Below are positions 33,430 through 45,199 of a stretch of DNA of 64,000 bases, one piece after another. Position 1 is the first letter of the stretch. Every line of letters begins with the position of its first letter. The notes below the pieces were generated by a model that ran no database searches, was not told the origin of the DNA, and was given only the letters and a program-made list of their open reading frames with translations. Source of the DNA: Dillenia suffruticosa (Eukaryota; Streptophyta; Magnoliopsida; Dilleniales; Dilleniaceae); the NCBI GenBank assembly GCA_033439265.1, contig JAVTVX010000027.1, forward strand, positions 15,205,001 through 15,269,000, given 5' to 3'. A program made the position numbers and the translations under genes.

Positions 33430-33738
33430 TTATTTTAATTCATCATTTTCTGTTCTGAGTTTCTCATTTTCAAATTTCAACTTATTCTTATCTTGTTCTA
33501 ATTTGATCGTTTCATTTTTAAGTGCAATATTTTTCTTGATTATATTTTTCAAATCGTTAATAGATTCTAGCAGTGCATCATGTAATTTATCAAAAGATAA
33601 ATCATGATCAGAATCTGAATCAAAGAAATAAGATATTGAAGATGTTATCTCAATGTTTGAATCACCTTCTAAAGCCATGAAGCACAAGTTGACTTGTTCT
33701 TGTTCATATTCTTTCTCACTAGAACTTATCTTTATCAC
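33430..33738 (-). pseudogene. gag-protease spacer with coiled coil
   Basis: The residues CFMALEGDSN lead into a long Asn/Lys/Glu-rich helix with leucine spacing (coiled coil predicted by eye). Such a segment lies between the zinc knuckle and protease in Sirevirus polyproteins. It overlaps the end of gag in another frame, indicating a frameshift. Confidence 0.7.
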
Positions 33739-34689
33739 TCCAAGCTGCTAGAGCCTTTTTCTTTTCCTTCTTTTCCTTTTTCTCTGCTTTCTTGAGTGTT
33801 GGACAATTAGCTTTAATGTGCCCAAACTTTTTGCATTCGTAACATCTTATTTCTTCTCTACTTTCAGGTTTCTTGAATTCTCTTCTATTTTTGTTTCTTT
33901 TTCTCATCATGAATTTCTTGAATTTTCTTGTTAGAAGTGTCATGTCTTTATCTTCATCACTGCTTGAATTTTCTTCCTCACTTTCAGCCTTTAATGTTAT
34001 GGATTTTTCTCTTTCTTCATTTCCATTTCCTTTGTGGATTACATTCATTTCATGAGTAGTTAATGAACCAACTAGCTGATCTATTGTAAGAGTCTCCAGG
34101 TTCTTGGATTCTTCAATAGCTGTGACTTTGGCTTTCCAAGATTTAGGCATGCAACGCAATACTTTATCAACTATATCTTCTTGACTGACTCCTTTGCCTA
34201 GCAACCTTAGTTCATTTGTGATAGCATTGAATCTTGTTATCACGTCTCTCACACTTTCACCATCTTTCATTTTGAATGCCTCGTATTCTTGCTTTAATAT
34301 TCTTATTTTGTTTTTCCTCACTTGATTTGTGCCTTCATATATAGCCTCCAATCTTTCCCATATCTCTTTTGCAGTGATGCACGATGAGATTCTATTATAC
34401 TCATTGGAACTTAAGGCTAGGTGCAATAAATTGATAACTCTGCAGTGGCTTTGTAGGCTTTCCTTTCTTTAGGAGTCATTTTCTTCATTTTTACACGAAC
34501 CCTCACTCCATCTATTTCTTCTGTTGGGAATTCAATTTCTTCTTTAATTATTTTTCAAGCTGTTTCATCTTGGGCAATAATTAATTTCCTCATTATTTGC
34601 TTCCAATAGCCGTAGTTATTGCTGTTGAAGCATGGTGCTTTGTTAGTTGAGCATGCTTCGAAAGGAATACTGTCTCCATTCAGTGCCAT
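33719..34689 (-). pseudogene. copia gag with CCHC zinc knuckle
   Basis: The likely start is the methionine at 34689, followed by a stretch with APCFNSNNYGYWKQIM, the conserved opening of plant copia gag. A break lies between about 34560 and 34430. The main piece (34426-33719) holds the UBN2-type core with EIWERLEAIYEGTNQV, GESVRDVITRFNAITNEL and KVLRCMPKSW, then a basic region and the knuckle CYECKKFGHIKANCP (C-x2-C-x4-H-x4-C). It would form the particle shell that packages element RNA in the cytoplasm. Confidence 0.9.
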
Positions 34690-34736
34690 CTTCGATCTTT
34701 TTTTCTGAGATTGCTAAACCCTTTTTCAGAAGACCT

Positions 34737-34748
34737 GCTCTGATACCA
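34737..34748 (-). promoter_or_regulatory. primer binding site of the Sirevirus-like element
   Basis: TGGTATCAGAGC on the minus strand, two bases from the LTR edge. Confidence 0.85.
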
Positions 34749-34750
34749 CT

Positions 34751-36352
34751 TGTTAACACTGAATATAATAATCTAAAGGGGGTAAATAGGTTATTTATAA
34801 AATTTTTGGTTAATTATAGAGATTTAAAATAAAAATTGATGTACACGAGTAAACAAGAACAGGTAAGAAAAGATTGACACACAATTTATAGTGATTCCAC
34901 CTTCTTGGTGTATGTCCACTTTCAGACTTCACCTGGATTTTCGAATCCACTATTCTATTTAAGAATTACAAACTAACTTCCGGTGGTACTAGTGAACCAT
35001 ACAAGTATTTTTCAAATACTTTGATTTGATTTTTTACAAGATCAATCAAAAACCTATTCTGACATTTCTCTTTTTTTCTTTACGAACAAACTCAGAAAAA
35101 TACAATTCTGGTTTTACACAGCAAGTAGAGAGAGAAAATAAAATGCAAAATGAAGTTTTCAATTTTCAGAATGCTCGTTACAGTGCAAATTAAACAAAAT
35201 CAAGAGTATGGCTTGTGAGTAATGTTCAGAGATTTATTTTTCAAATGTTGCGTGACAGATCATATTTCTTCTCTATTCTTGAATGAATTTTATAGTCGAG
35301 CAATAGGGCTTAGCCGTTGGACACCATTGAATTCATTTCAGTGTTTTGTGAGGTAGGTGAACAGTACAATAAATTCACACGACCTCTTCTGAACAAATGA
35401 ACGTTAGAGACAACAGGTCGATCTATCCAAATTACAAGCAGACTTGTTTTCGCGATTTAAATTCATAAGTCGTCTTGTTGATTAGTCGAGTCGCTTTATC
35501 ATGACTATAGGAAGACTTGTTTGGGTCGGATTGTCTTGACAACTATTCATTTTCATTTGTCAATGTGAGAGGTAAGAGGATTTGTCTTCACCTTGAGTGG
35601 CCTTGTCGAGTTACAAGTTTTCTTATAAAAACTATGAGTCGCCTTAGGGTTGATTCTCATTTTGCAAGGAGACTTGTGTTTGTGAGTGAGACAACTTATA
35701 TGCTAAGAGCTTAGATTAGGTCGTCTTATGTATACAAGTGGGTCGTCTCATCTATTGTGCATACTTTTGTTCTTGAGGTATGAATAAGTCAGGTCGTCTT
35801 GTGCCTTTTGAGGAGGCGACTTGTGTTATTGTTTCTAGGTTCAAATCATTTTGTGGATATATTTGGGTCATCCTAAGAGTAATTGGGTCGCCTTGGCCTT
35901 AAGGCTGAGTAGTCTTTAGGTGCTGCAGAATCAGACTTCTGTGACTCAGTTTTGTCAGGTTGTTTTGTTATACTTGCTGAGACGACTTGTTATCCTAAAT
36001 GCTATAGTTAAGTCGTCTTACTAGAATGTCAGGTCACCTTAGGTGTTCTACAGACTTAGGCTTCTGAGGCTTACTTTCCTCAAGTCGTCTCATGCCAAGA
36101 TTCAGGTCACCCTATTTTCTATGGTGCAGTCAACATGTCATCTTATATCGAACCTCTTGTCGTCTTAGCCATTTTGACTTAACCAAATTTCTATCAAACA
36201 TATTCATAGGTCATCTTAGGCATATGAATGAGGCAACTTGGATATCTAGAACCAATTTTAACAATTATTCTAATTTGTTTTTAATTTAAATTAATTACCT
36301 AAAATCAAACTTCATTACTCCTAATCATTATCAAAACCTATTTTGTTCAACA
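34751..36352 (-). repeat. 5' LTR of the Sirevirus-like element
   Basis: It aligns with 25390-26813. It holds an extra segment of about 180 bp near 35940-36120 with additional GTCGTCTT-type motifs. Ends are TGTTAACACTG and TTGTTCAACA. Confidence 0.9.
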
Positions 36353-36357
36353 TACTT

Positions 36358-37325
36358 TTTGTTGTTCCGACAGCTCAGGCGATAGGAGTTAGGAAACAGA
36401 GAAGTCTAGACATCGCAGAGGGTCTGAAATCTGATGCATCCTCTCAGTCTCTTTTTGATCAACTCTTATCTTCTCAAACTCCTTTCCAGTTTCTGCCGGA
36501 AAGGGTTTACAGTTTTTACCTTCCTTAATTCTACCACTCGAGGGTGGTCGGCGGATTGCAAAGGCTTCTAGGTCTTTTGATCCTGATCACATAACGTCAA
36601 GCATTTATGGACTTTTTCCAGCTCTCAATCATCTTTCTACTGTAGATTCTTCATATATCTCTTTCAATGTAACTCGATATGATTTAGAGATTGTAAATTA
36701 TATCCGACTATATATCCTGATATATATATGTCATCTTAAAATAAAAGAAAATTTTTTGTTACCTACTTGTCGATCCTTCCTTTGAATAGTCATCTGACTG
36801 ATAGTAGTTTGCCGATGTGAATGACGTGTGTCATTGAGCAAATGACTTAACCGATAGGATCTGACCAACAGGGTACTTCTTGGTTGGCTAGCTTTCTTGC
36901 TGGCATGATATTGTTTTTTTGTCTTTCATATAATCTTTGACTGAGAGAGTGAGTTTGCTTGAGTAGGGGAATCTGTTTGTTTGGGAGCTTAACTGAGTGA
37001 GAAGGCCATGTATATCTTGTTCGAGAGACTCATCTTTTAATGTTCGCTCGTTAGATGGGGTGACACTTGCCTATTCGGGGAGATGAATTCTAGTGATAAG
37101 ACTCCGTTCAGGGGGACAGGACGACACTGGCCTGTTCAAGGAGATAAATCCCGGTGCTAAAGATTTTGTTCGGGAGGATGGGGTAACACTAGCCCGTTTA
37201 GACATGTTCTGAGAAGCACAAGATCAAATTGATTGTTTAGCACTACAAGGTAGGGGGCCGCATAGGTTTTACCCGACCGTTGATAGAATGAGATGCGTTC
37301 GTTCAATTGAGTATCAACCCTCATT
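36358..37325 (-). repeat. gypsy 3' untranslated region and inner part of its 3' LTR
   Basis: After the copia element the sequence resumes noncoding and reaches the end of the gypsy integrase near 37325. The exact LTR start within this segment is not clear. It contains three copies of a 61-62-bp tandem repeat at 37058-37205. Confidence 0.45.
37058..37205. repeat. tandem repeat of 61-62 bp, three copies
   Basis: GACACTTGCC, GACACTGGCC and AACACTAGCC recur at 37062, 37123 and 37185, each followed by GTTC/TTC, GGAGAT(A/G)AAT and GTG-TAA at matching distances. The units lie just after the gypsy integrase on the minus strand. Confidence 0.75.
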
Positions 37326-40300
37326 GATAATAGACATACACGTTCTCAGAATTCCACGTTCGGGGTACGACCGAGTTGTCTAAAGATCGAGACGATAAGT
37401 GTCTGGGCGAACTTCTGAACATATTCTATAAGGATCTTCCTAATTGGGTGCTAGATTGTCCTCTGGTTGGGGTTAATCAATCGCTTCCACCTTCTTAAGT
37501 ACCAAGTCATTTGGTTTGAACATTCTCATTCTGACCTGTCAACCGTAGTATCTTGTCATTCGCTACTAATAAACGACCATTCGGACGGATGCGGTTTCTC
37601 TTAACTCAGGAAATAGGTCTAAACGTTCGTGTAGTGCGGATTTGTTTTGCCCTCCCTCGTATTGGTCTACCTTTATTGAATGAATTCCAATCTCGACTGG
37701 GATAACTGCCTCGCATCCGTATGTTGTGCTGAACAGTGTCTTCCCCGTTGCCTGTCGGGTATCGTTTGATAAGCCCAGAAGATGCTATAAAGTTCATCTA
37801 CCCATCGGCTTTTAACCTCGTCTAGTGTAGCTTTTACACCTTGCAGGATCATTTGATTGGTTATTTCTGCGAGACCAATAGTTTACGGGTAGACGACAAA
37901 AGTGAAGCGATGTTGGATTTCCAACATGTTACAGAAGTCTCGGAAGCTTCTGCTATCGAACTGCTTGCTGTTGTCTGTGATTAGGACATGAGGTACACTG
38001 AATCTGTGATGACGGATGTCCATACGAAATGTTGTATCTTGCCGCTGGTGATCTGAACTAACAGTTTAGATTCCACCCACTTTATAAAATAGTTTACGGC
38101 CACGATTAAAAACTTTCGTTGTTCGGTTGCCGGAGGAAATGGTCCTAAAATGTTCATTCCCCATTGGACGAATGGTCACAGATAGGCTATCAGGCAAAGC
38201 TCAGTAGAGGGTTGTCGTGGCACCAATGAGAAGTGCTAACATTTGTCATACCTTTTGATATAGTCATTCGTATTGGTTTTCATGGTCGGCCAATAATACC
38301 CTTGTTGAAGGGTCTTATTTGCTAAATTTCATACATCTAAATGACTATCGCATATCCCCTCTTGGATTTCTCTAAAAACGTAATCTCCTTGTTCAAGTGT
38401 CAAGCACTTCAAATACAGATGGGTATAGAATTTCTTGTAAAGGTCACAATTAATAATGGCATAATGAGCGGTTTTATGCTTCAATTTATTGGTTTCGAAG
38501 GGTGAGCTCAGCAGTTGCTCGTACTTCAAGTAGGCTTCTATGGGGTATTTCCAACTCGATGAGCTATTCATCGGCAAGACCTGTTTGAGCTCTTCAATGC
38601 TAGGACATGGTAGGCTCTCTATATAGATAGTACGGTTGGTGGCCATTGAGTCAGAGTTAATTAATTTCAAGAACGTATCAGCTCGTGCGTTCTCAGACCG
38701 AACGATCTGTTGTATGTCTATTTTGTCGAATGTATCCACCACTTGGTGTATATTGGATAGATACTTTGTCATCGTCGGTTCTCTGGTCTCTTAGACCCCT
38801 TTGATTGGCTTTATGACCGATTGGCTACCAATGAAAACCTATAGGCTCCAGACCCTTAATGACACTATGATCCACAACCCGGTTGGAGGGTTTCGTAGTC
38901 GACCTTATTGTTGGTCGCCCAAAAGTCAAAACATATGACATATTTAGATTTAAAATTATCTGGCCCTACTAAGATAAGTCTGGCTCCGCTTCCCGAAGAA
39001 ATAGACGACCCGTCAACATGGAGGGTTTACTCAAGCTACGAATGTTCTTATTTGTCATTAGCAAGGGGTTACTCGATGGACGTTGGTAATGTGCACTCAA
39101 AGATAAAGTTTGCAAGGACTTGGCCCTTGATAGCCTGTCTCAATTAATATTCAATGTCAAACTCGCCAAGTTCAATGCTTCACTTAATAAGTCGACCTTA
39201 GGTATCCCTCTTCTATAAGTCCATTTCAGGGGCTGGTTGGTCAGCACCACGATGGGATGGGGTTGAAAGTAAGGCCGAAGATGTAGGATGGTGATTACCA
39301 AGGCAAAAACTATCTTCTCAATGGGTTTGTAGTTCACTTCGCACTCATGGAGCATACGGCTGACATAGTATACTGACTTTTGTTCGGTAGATTCTTGCCT
39401 CACAAGGACAGAACAAAGTGCGTGATCAAAAATAGAAAGGTAGAACTATAGTTTCTCACCAGCAATCGGTCAAGAGAAAAGCGAGGGCGACATGAGATAT
39501 TCTTTGAGTCTTTTGAATGTGGCCTGGCACTCAGGCGTCTACGCGAATTTCTGATACTTCTTCAGGATATCATAAAAGAGTTTATATTTTTCCCTTACTT
39601 TCAACATGAATAGGTTCAAGGCTGCAATTCTACCCGTAAGACGTTGCATGTCTTTTACTCTCCTCTCCTCGGTGGTGTCATATCTAGTATAGTTTGAATT
39701 TTATATGGATTTACTTCAATCCCCCAGTGGATAATTAGAAAGCCCAGGAACTTCCCAAATGTGATCACGAAAGTGCACTTTGCTGGGTTCAACATTATGT
39801 TGTATCATTCTAACATCTAGAATGTCTCCTCTAAGTCTGCGACGTGGTTATCAGCATTAGAGCTTTTGACGAGCATGTCGTCGACATAGGTCTCCACGTT
39901 TTTACCAAGTTGTTCACTAAAGACTTTATTGATTAGGCAGTGAAAGGTTACCCCGACGTTTTTGAGACCGAATGGCATGATCTTATAATAATATGTATCG
40001 AATTCCGTAATAAAACTAGTATTTTTCTCATTTTCGAGGGCCATTCGTATTTAATTATAATCGGAGTATATATCCATGAAACTTAAGAACTGATGACTTG
40101 ATGAATTGTCGACTAGTTTATCGATATTGGGGAGTGGATAGTTGTCCTTCAAACATGATTTATTGAGATTTGTAAAGTCCATGCACATCCGCTACTTTCC
40201 ATTTGCGTTTCTCAACATGACCACGTTGGTTAACTACTCAGGGTATTTTACCTTTCGGATGAACCTTACTCCTAAAAGCTTTCGAACCTTTTGTTATATT

Positions 40301-40640
40301 GTACGTTAACGTTTTAGTGCGAACACACTTTTCTTTTGCTTGATGGGCTTGTGATTGGCATTCACTGTCAGTTTGCAGACTACGATCGAAGGATGAATGC
40401 TTGACATGTTTTCAGGAGGATCATGCGAAGATTTTGGAATGGCATCACAGACAATCCATGATTGCCTTTTGAAGGGGCATCAATAAGTGGACACCGATCT
40501 GAATGGTCTAACCGGGTGTGTTGGTGATGGGAACCTCGATTGCCTCTCCTCCAAATTGAGATTTTGAGCATTGCTCAATGTCATCTTGGAGTTCCATAGT
40601 GCTTATTGTTAAGATTTTCCTTTCTTCTCCCACTAAGGGG
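37326..40640 (-). pseudogene. Tat-type Ty3/gypsy pol, degenerate
   Basis: From right to left on the minus strand: a region before reverse transcriptase near 40600-40290, reverse transcriptase with KIMPFGLKNVGVTF and the catalytic VETYVDDMLVKS (40044-39817), RNase H with YYVSRML and KIVFALVI (39403-39140), a second RNase H-like stretch ending in IQQIVRSENARAD (38772 onward), and integrase with the zinc-binding LTLEQGDYVFREIQEGIC (about 38420-38340) and a C-terminal RPDTYRL near 37400. A second RNase H between the first and integrase is the hallmark of the Tat lineage. Stops and frameshifts are numerous. No gag or 5' LTR is seen to the right, so the element is 5'-truncated. Confidence 0.8.
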
Positions 40641-41356
40641 ACGGTTAATGAATCGGAGTCGCTGCGAAGTATTGCAATAAGTAAAATTAGTATTCGATAC
40701 CCTATGATTCTCCATAGCTTACTACAGATTTAAAAACTGAAAAATTGAATGTGATGAACTTGCACTTGCAAGTTCATTCTCTTTTTAGTTCTTTTTGTAT
40801 CCCAATTGCAAGACTAAATAAAGCATAGGATGCCATAACCTTTTCAAGTTGCAACTTTTAATGAAAGCAATGCTTCAAAATTTTTAGATTCGAAGGGCAC
40901 ACTTGTTCGTCTTCCCCCCTTTCAAGAGATTTTAACCAACACAAAATTCTATCCCTTTTCCTCTCTCTCTTTCTCTCTCTAATATGCTCTTCCCTTTCTA
41001 CTTTTTTTCTCAACATTACTTTGACCAAATAAATGTGGAAGTGTTAAATTCTGATCTTTATGTGCATGGCCTCTAATTTCAATGGGGGCAAATGGTGTAC
41101 ACACTTTTTTTTGGCAGCCTTGGTTACACCTTTAAATGGTTAGTATGCACACAAACATAACCACTCCATGCCATGCCTCTGGTGTGCCTCTGTGGTCCAA
41201 ACACTCTCTCATTTTTTTTAAACTGCTTGAGATTCGAATTCTTGAGATCTCTTTCTTTTTTTTTTTTTTTTGTGCATACATAAAACTTGAACGCGAGCAT
41301 ATTACATAGAGGGAGAAGGAAGGTGTCATTTGAGCTGAAGCTCATCGGCCTCTCTC

Positions 41357-41389
<33 letters not shown>

Positions 41390-42680
41390 TCACGCCATGA
41401 CCAAAATGCCATCAAAAGCATCCGGAACAAGAGCCATAGCTTGTGTGTGTCTCCACAATGTCCGCTGATTAGTAACAAATGATTAAATTAAAATATATGA
41501 GGATCTTGTAATAATTTATAACATAGGAATTAAAATGAGGTCTCAAAGAATCAATTATTGTATTGTCTTCCTCTCGTGCATTTGCGACTTTTTAATTAGT
41601 TTGGTAAATCTTAAAAATCTGTCCATCATTGGATGTGATTCGGTACGGAATGAACTCACCTACTTTCTTGTTCACCTTCCTCAGAGTCCCCCCACCCCCA
41701 CAATTTCAACTTCTGCCATTCAAAATTTAGTAATATCAGCTGCACAAAACAATTGAAATGACATAGAGACGAATCGTATACATAATTAATATTCCCTTTA
41801 GGTCTTAGGACTCTTTAACTCTTGCTATTTAATTTAGGAGTAGAAAACACTACTTATCATGCAAACATATCATCAGTTCGGTCTCTCACATCTTGCTATT
41901 CATGAAACAAAAATTTATCCCTTTTCCTCGTCTGAACAATAAAATAATACTAAAATGACAACATAACGAAGCTTTATGATGAAATAGCCTTGCAAATGTT
42001 GGTTATGAGTTTCATTTATGTTTGAAAACAAAGAGAGAAAGACATACTAGAATCTATGTAATAGCCTTGCAAATGTTGGTTATGAGTTTGTTTTTCCATA
42101 CCCATCCATCCATCATACAATTTGCCATACATGCGTGTCAATGTGGTTCAAACACCCAAAATGTCTTAAAGCAAAATAAAAGAAATGTTTTGTTTGAAAA
42201 CAAAGAGAGAAAGACATACTAGAATCTATGTGTAGACTTCAAGAGTGAAAATTTTGGATTTTGCGCGTCGTAAATAAATAATATTTCCTATGAGTTAAAC
42301 TAAAATTTGAATATAATTGTCAATACCGCTTTGTGTCGGCCAATATGACCAATATTTCTCCTATTCACTTTTAAACCAGGTACTACGACAAACTCGTTTC
42401 ATCTCTACTATTCGAATGCCGCTGGTATGTACCAATCGATATGCACCTATACCATTTTTTTTTGTTTTCATTTTTTAACCAAATGGCACAGTGGAAGTCT
42501 TAAAGCAATACTGAAATGTTTGGGCAGCGAGATGTATCACAACCAGGGTATTTACAATGATAGATTACTGAATTGATAAATAAAAGACCCGCGGGGGGGC
42601 GCGGTGGGGGGGACTTATTACAGTGGTCCTCCTATCCGAATATTCATGCTTTCAAGGCTTTGGTTAGATTCAGAAACAGA
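40641..42680. other. no gene seen; CT microsatellite and reiterated blocks
   Basis: Noncoding. A (CT)n tract lies at about 41351-41389 and makes a spurious repetitive Arg/Glu frame on the minus strand. Two blocks recur: ATAGCCTTGCAAATGTTGGT at 41985 and 42061, and AAACAAAGAGAGAAAGACAT at 42026 and 42198. Confidence 0.6.
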
Positions 42681-43436
42681 GCGGAACCAAGACGTCTCCT
42701 AGAACCTCCCAACTTCAATGCCAGACTAAATCTGATTATTCAAGATTCTCTCTTTTTTTTATTTTTTATTTTTGCTCGACCTTGTGACTTTTCATTTCCC
42801 TTTATCAAAAAATCCTACTCTTTTAAGACCTTAGTCTAGGCTCCAAAATCTGTCTCTTTGATTGGTCTAGAATTTTCCAAAATCATATAGTTTTCATATT
42901 CAATAATTGCACAGATAAACAGGAAGCTTCTCACTTGCTGGGCTTGCCTTTATTACACATAAATCATTGTAAATCCATGAAAACACACACAAAAGAAGAT
43001 GCCCGTTCCACCTTCTTCCTTTTTTTTTTTTTTTATTTTGGAGGTGAAGGGTCCTCATGAAAAGAAGCTCTACCCTATTATTTGATAAAATCTTCACATT
43101 TTTTGCTGTTATTTCCTGAAAATGTCAATGATGGCCAAAAAAGGGTCCATCATAGTTTTGTGATCTTAGGGTTATTCTATAATTCCCGCAATTGTCATGA
43201 CTATTTAAAAATCCAATTAACACAGATCATTATTACCGTTTATGTCATTATGGAAGTTCTTTATTGCATGGGTCTCACACATCATACGTGGAAGATTTCA
43301 CCCAAAACACCTAATGAAATCCTCAAAGTGAAAGACACAAATACCATCCATAGACATGCAAGACTCGAGAATGAAAGAAAAAAATTACAAATGACAACCA
43401 AAGTTTATAATTAGCGTAGGTGTAATCTTGTACTGC

Positions 43437-43811
43437 TTAGCCAGCAAGTGGAGGCGATGCAACTGGTGCACCAGAAGGTACGGCTTCACAGTAGCCTCGC
43501 AATATGTTGCCTTCCTCTGCTGTGAAGCCAAGAGAAGTGAGCATGCTAGGCCAGCAATGGTGAGTGATGATACTAATGGCGCTGCAACACTGTGTTCCCA
43601 ACTCTGTCTCGCCATTGAGGAAGAACAAAATCATCTCATCTGAACAAGATTTGAGCTCAAGAAGCGCATTCCAGCACTCAACTAATCCACCAATCGTGTC
43701 AAGGCGTGCTGCAAGGTTGAACCCAGGCTCCATAGGCATTTGTCTGGATGCTGTGGCATTTGCCCAGACAAGCACAATTACGAGAACCGAGAAATTGGTT
43801 TTTGGAGCCAT
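43437..43811 (-). CDS. EC1-like: egg-cell-secreted protein, EC1/ECA1 (prolamin-like) family
   Basis: The 124-residue intronless gene starts with a hydrophobic signal peptide (residues 1 to about 21, ending near ATA-SR) and continues into a prolamin-like domain with six conserved cysteines: ECW, LKSC, QCC, HCW and GYC. The blocks LVECWNALLELKSC and ILFFLNGET...CC...HCWPSMLTSLGFTAEE are the family signature. In Arabidopsis, EC1 peptides are stored in egg-cell vesicles, are released when sperm arrive, and activate sperm membranes for gamete fusion; the same role is inferred. The start codon follows a short leader and a TATA box at 43892-43899. No frame damage is visible. Its flanks are duplicated at 45.2-46.4 kb, where no EC1 copy remains. 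Confidence 0.92.
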   Translation of the reverse strand: MAPKTNFSVLVIVLVWANATASRQMPMEPGFNLAARLDTIGGLVECWNALLELKSCSDEMILFFLNGETELGTQCCSAISIITHHCWPSMLTSLGFTAEEGNILRGYCEAVPSGAPVASPPLAG

Positions 43812-43891
43812 AGTGTAGAGAGAATGAGAAGGACGACAGAAAGCAAAAGGATGATTGTGAGTTACGATGGAAAGAGTGGAGGATGATGGAG

Positions 43892-43899
43892 TTTATATA
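43892..43899 (-). promoter_or_regulatory. TATA box of the EC1-like gene
   Basis: TATATAAA on the minus strand lies about 80 bases before the start codon, which would give a leader of roughly 50 bases. Confidence 0.55.
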
Positions 43900-44459
43900 A
43901 CTAGGTGGAGAGGAAGACAAAAGGTTGGCACTTCAAAGACATGGATGAGAATAACAACCTAAATTATGTGGCTTTAAATGTTCAATTCGTGCTTTCACTC
44001 AAGGGAAGTAGAACGGACTTCAGAACTAGAATTGCCAAAAAAAACACTTTTCACAGGAAATGCGTTTCAACAATGAGTCTACAAACTTTTGTCAATTAAT
44101 TAAAAAATTATGAAACAAATGAGCAGTAGTAGCTATTGTAAGCCACCTATTGAGATTCCCGTTATAAACACAAGCACATAAGCAAAGATTATAAAAAGGC
44201 ATAAGCGAGCATGACCCATCATCGCCAATATGCCACTAGTACTAGATTTCTCCAATTGTAAGAAAACTATATATTCTCCGAGGATAGAATCTAAAATTTG
44301 ATTAGTACAACACAACGTTAATAGACAAACATCCCACAGCTCAATAATTTTTATGCATATCCTTCGAGAGGACATGTTTTGCTGATTAAATGTGACCAAC
44401 TGGTTCAACAACAAGCTCCCATCTTTGAAGTAGCATAAACCACAGATTATGCGCGGGCG

Positions 44460-44461
<2 letters not shown>

Positions 44462-44494
<33 letters not shown>
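44462..44494 (+). repeat. (GA)n microsatellite
   Basis: A pure GA run of about 33 bp. Confidence 0.9.
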
Positions 44495-44496
<2 letters not shown>

Positions 44497-44605
44497 TTAC
44501 TACCTCAGTGCTTGAAGTTTTTATCGAGAAATTAAAGATTAGCAAAGCAAACTTTAAACCTAAATCATCACGAATACATGATATGGTACGATGACAAATT
44601 TGATG

Positions 44606-44798
44606 AGACCAACACTTGTTGGTGTAGATGAAATGAACACTTTGATCCGGAGTTTAACTCCTCCTGGGTAAGAAAAAAACAATGTTGGGAGACCCACCCC
44701 ACAAAGTAGCCCTGCAGCGGTCGATTCAGATTAGTCGGGATGAAACTTCAAATATTGGGTGGTGGTCAAACCATAGTACCAAAAATAAATAAATAAAT
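44606..44798 (+). mobile_element. tRNA-derived SINE, 193 bp
   Basis: Flanked by a 10-bp duplication AAATTTGATG at 44596-44605 and 44799-44808. The head TTGGTGTAGATGAAATG and the B-box-like GGAGTTTAACTCC match the layout of the SINE at 3711. The tail is (AAAT)n after GTACC. It cuts the end of duplication copy 1. Confidence 0.75.
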
Positions 44799-44853
44799 AA
44801 ATTTGATGTGTCATATGGTGTGGTTTGATAGTTATGTATGCCCTTTTGTATGG

Positions 44854-44858
<5 letters not shown>

Positions 44859-44896
<38 letters not shown>
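44859..44896 (+). repeat. (TA)n(TG)n compound microsatellite
   Basis: Twenty bases or so of TA repeat run into a TG repeat. Confidence 0.9.
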
Positions 44897-45199
44897 TGAT
44901 TTAGTGTATGGTGTGTGTATGTCCGGAGGCTATGGCCTCATTTAGACTCCGTGGAGTTAATATCGTTGCATGAAATTTGTGACTTCTAATCTGAAAAGAA
45001 AAAGGGGTATTATTTTGTAACTAAGTTTTTGGATATGAAATTTCAAATTTTATTATTATTTTTTTATAATTTTGGTGGGATTTCAAGTGAATAATAAAAT
45101 GATAGGGGCAGACAATTCCATCAATCTTATGACGGTAATCATTTTATCGGACGAGCACCAGAGACTCGCCTCCCTTCAACACAGATCAAACAGTTAACA

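Larger units (their letters stand above)
25390..36352 (-). mobile_element. Sirevirus-like copia element, 11 kb, decayed
   Basis: LTRs of 1424 bp (25390-26813) and 1602 bp (34751-36352) share TGTT...AACA ends. A primer site at 34737-34748 and a purine-rich tract next to 26813 give minus-strand transcription. From right to left the internal part holds gag with a CCHC knuckle, a coiled-coil spacer, protease, integrase, reverse transcriptase, RNase H and an extra frame before the 3' LTR, a plan seen in Sireviruses. The 5-bp flanks CACTT and TACTT differ at one position, a probable target duplication. All genes are broken by stops and frameshifts. Confidence 0.9.
42681..44605. repeat. local duplication, copy 1 (contains EC1)
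   Basis: The parts 42681-42985 and about 43900-44605 align with 45200-46360. Shared words include CAGGAAGCTTCTCACTTGC/TAGGAAGCTTCTCACTTGC, CAACACAACGTTAATAG/AAACACAACGTTAATAG and TTTATGCATAT. The middle, with the EC1 gene, has no counterpart in copy 2. Confidence 0.75.

Noticed and set aside
41124..41393. Frame with an Arg-Glu repeat
   Set aside because: It is a translation of a CT microsatellite and flanking noncoding DNA.
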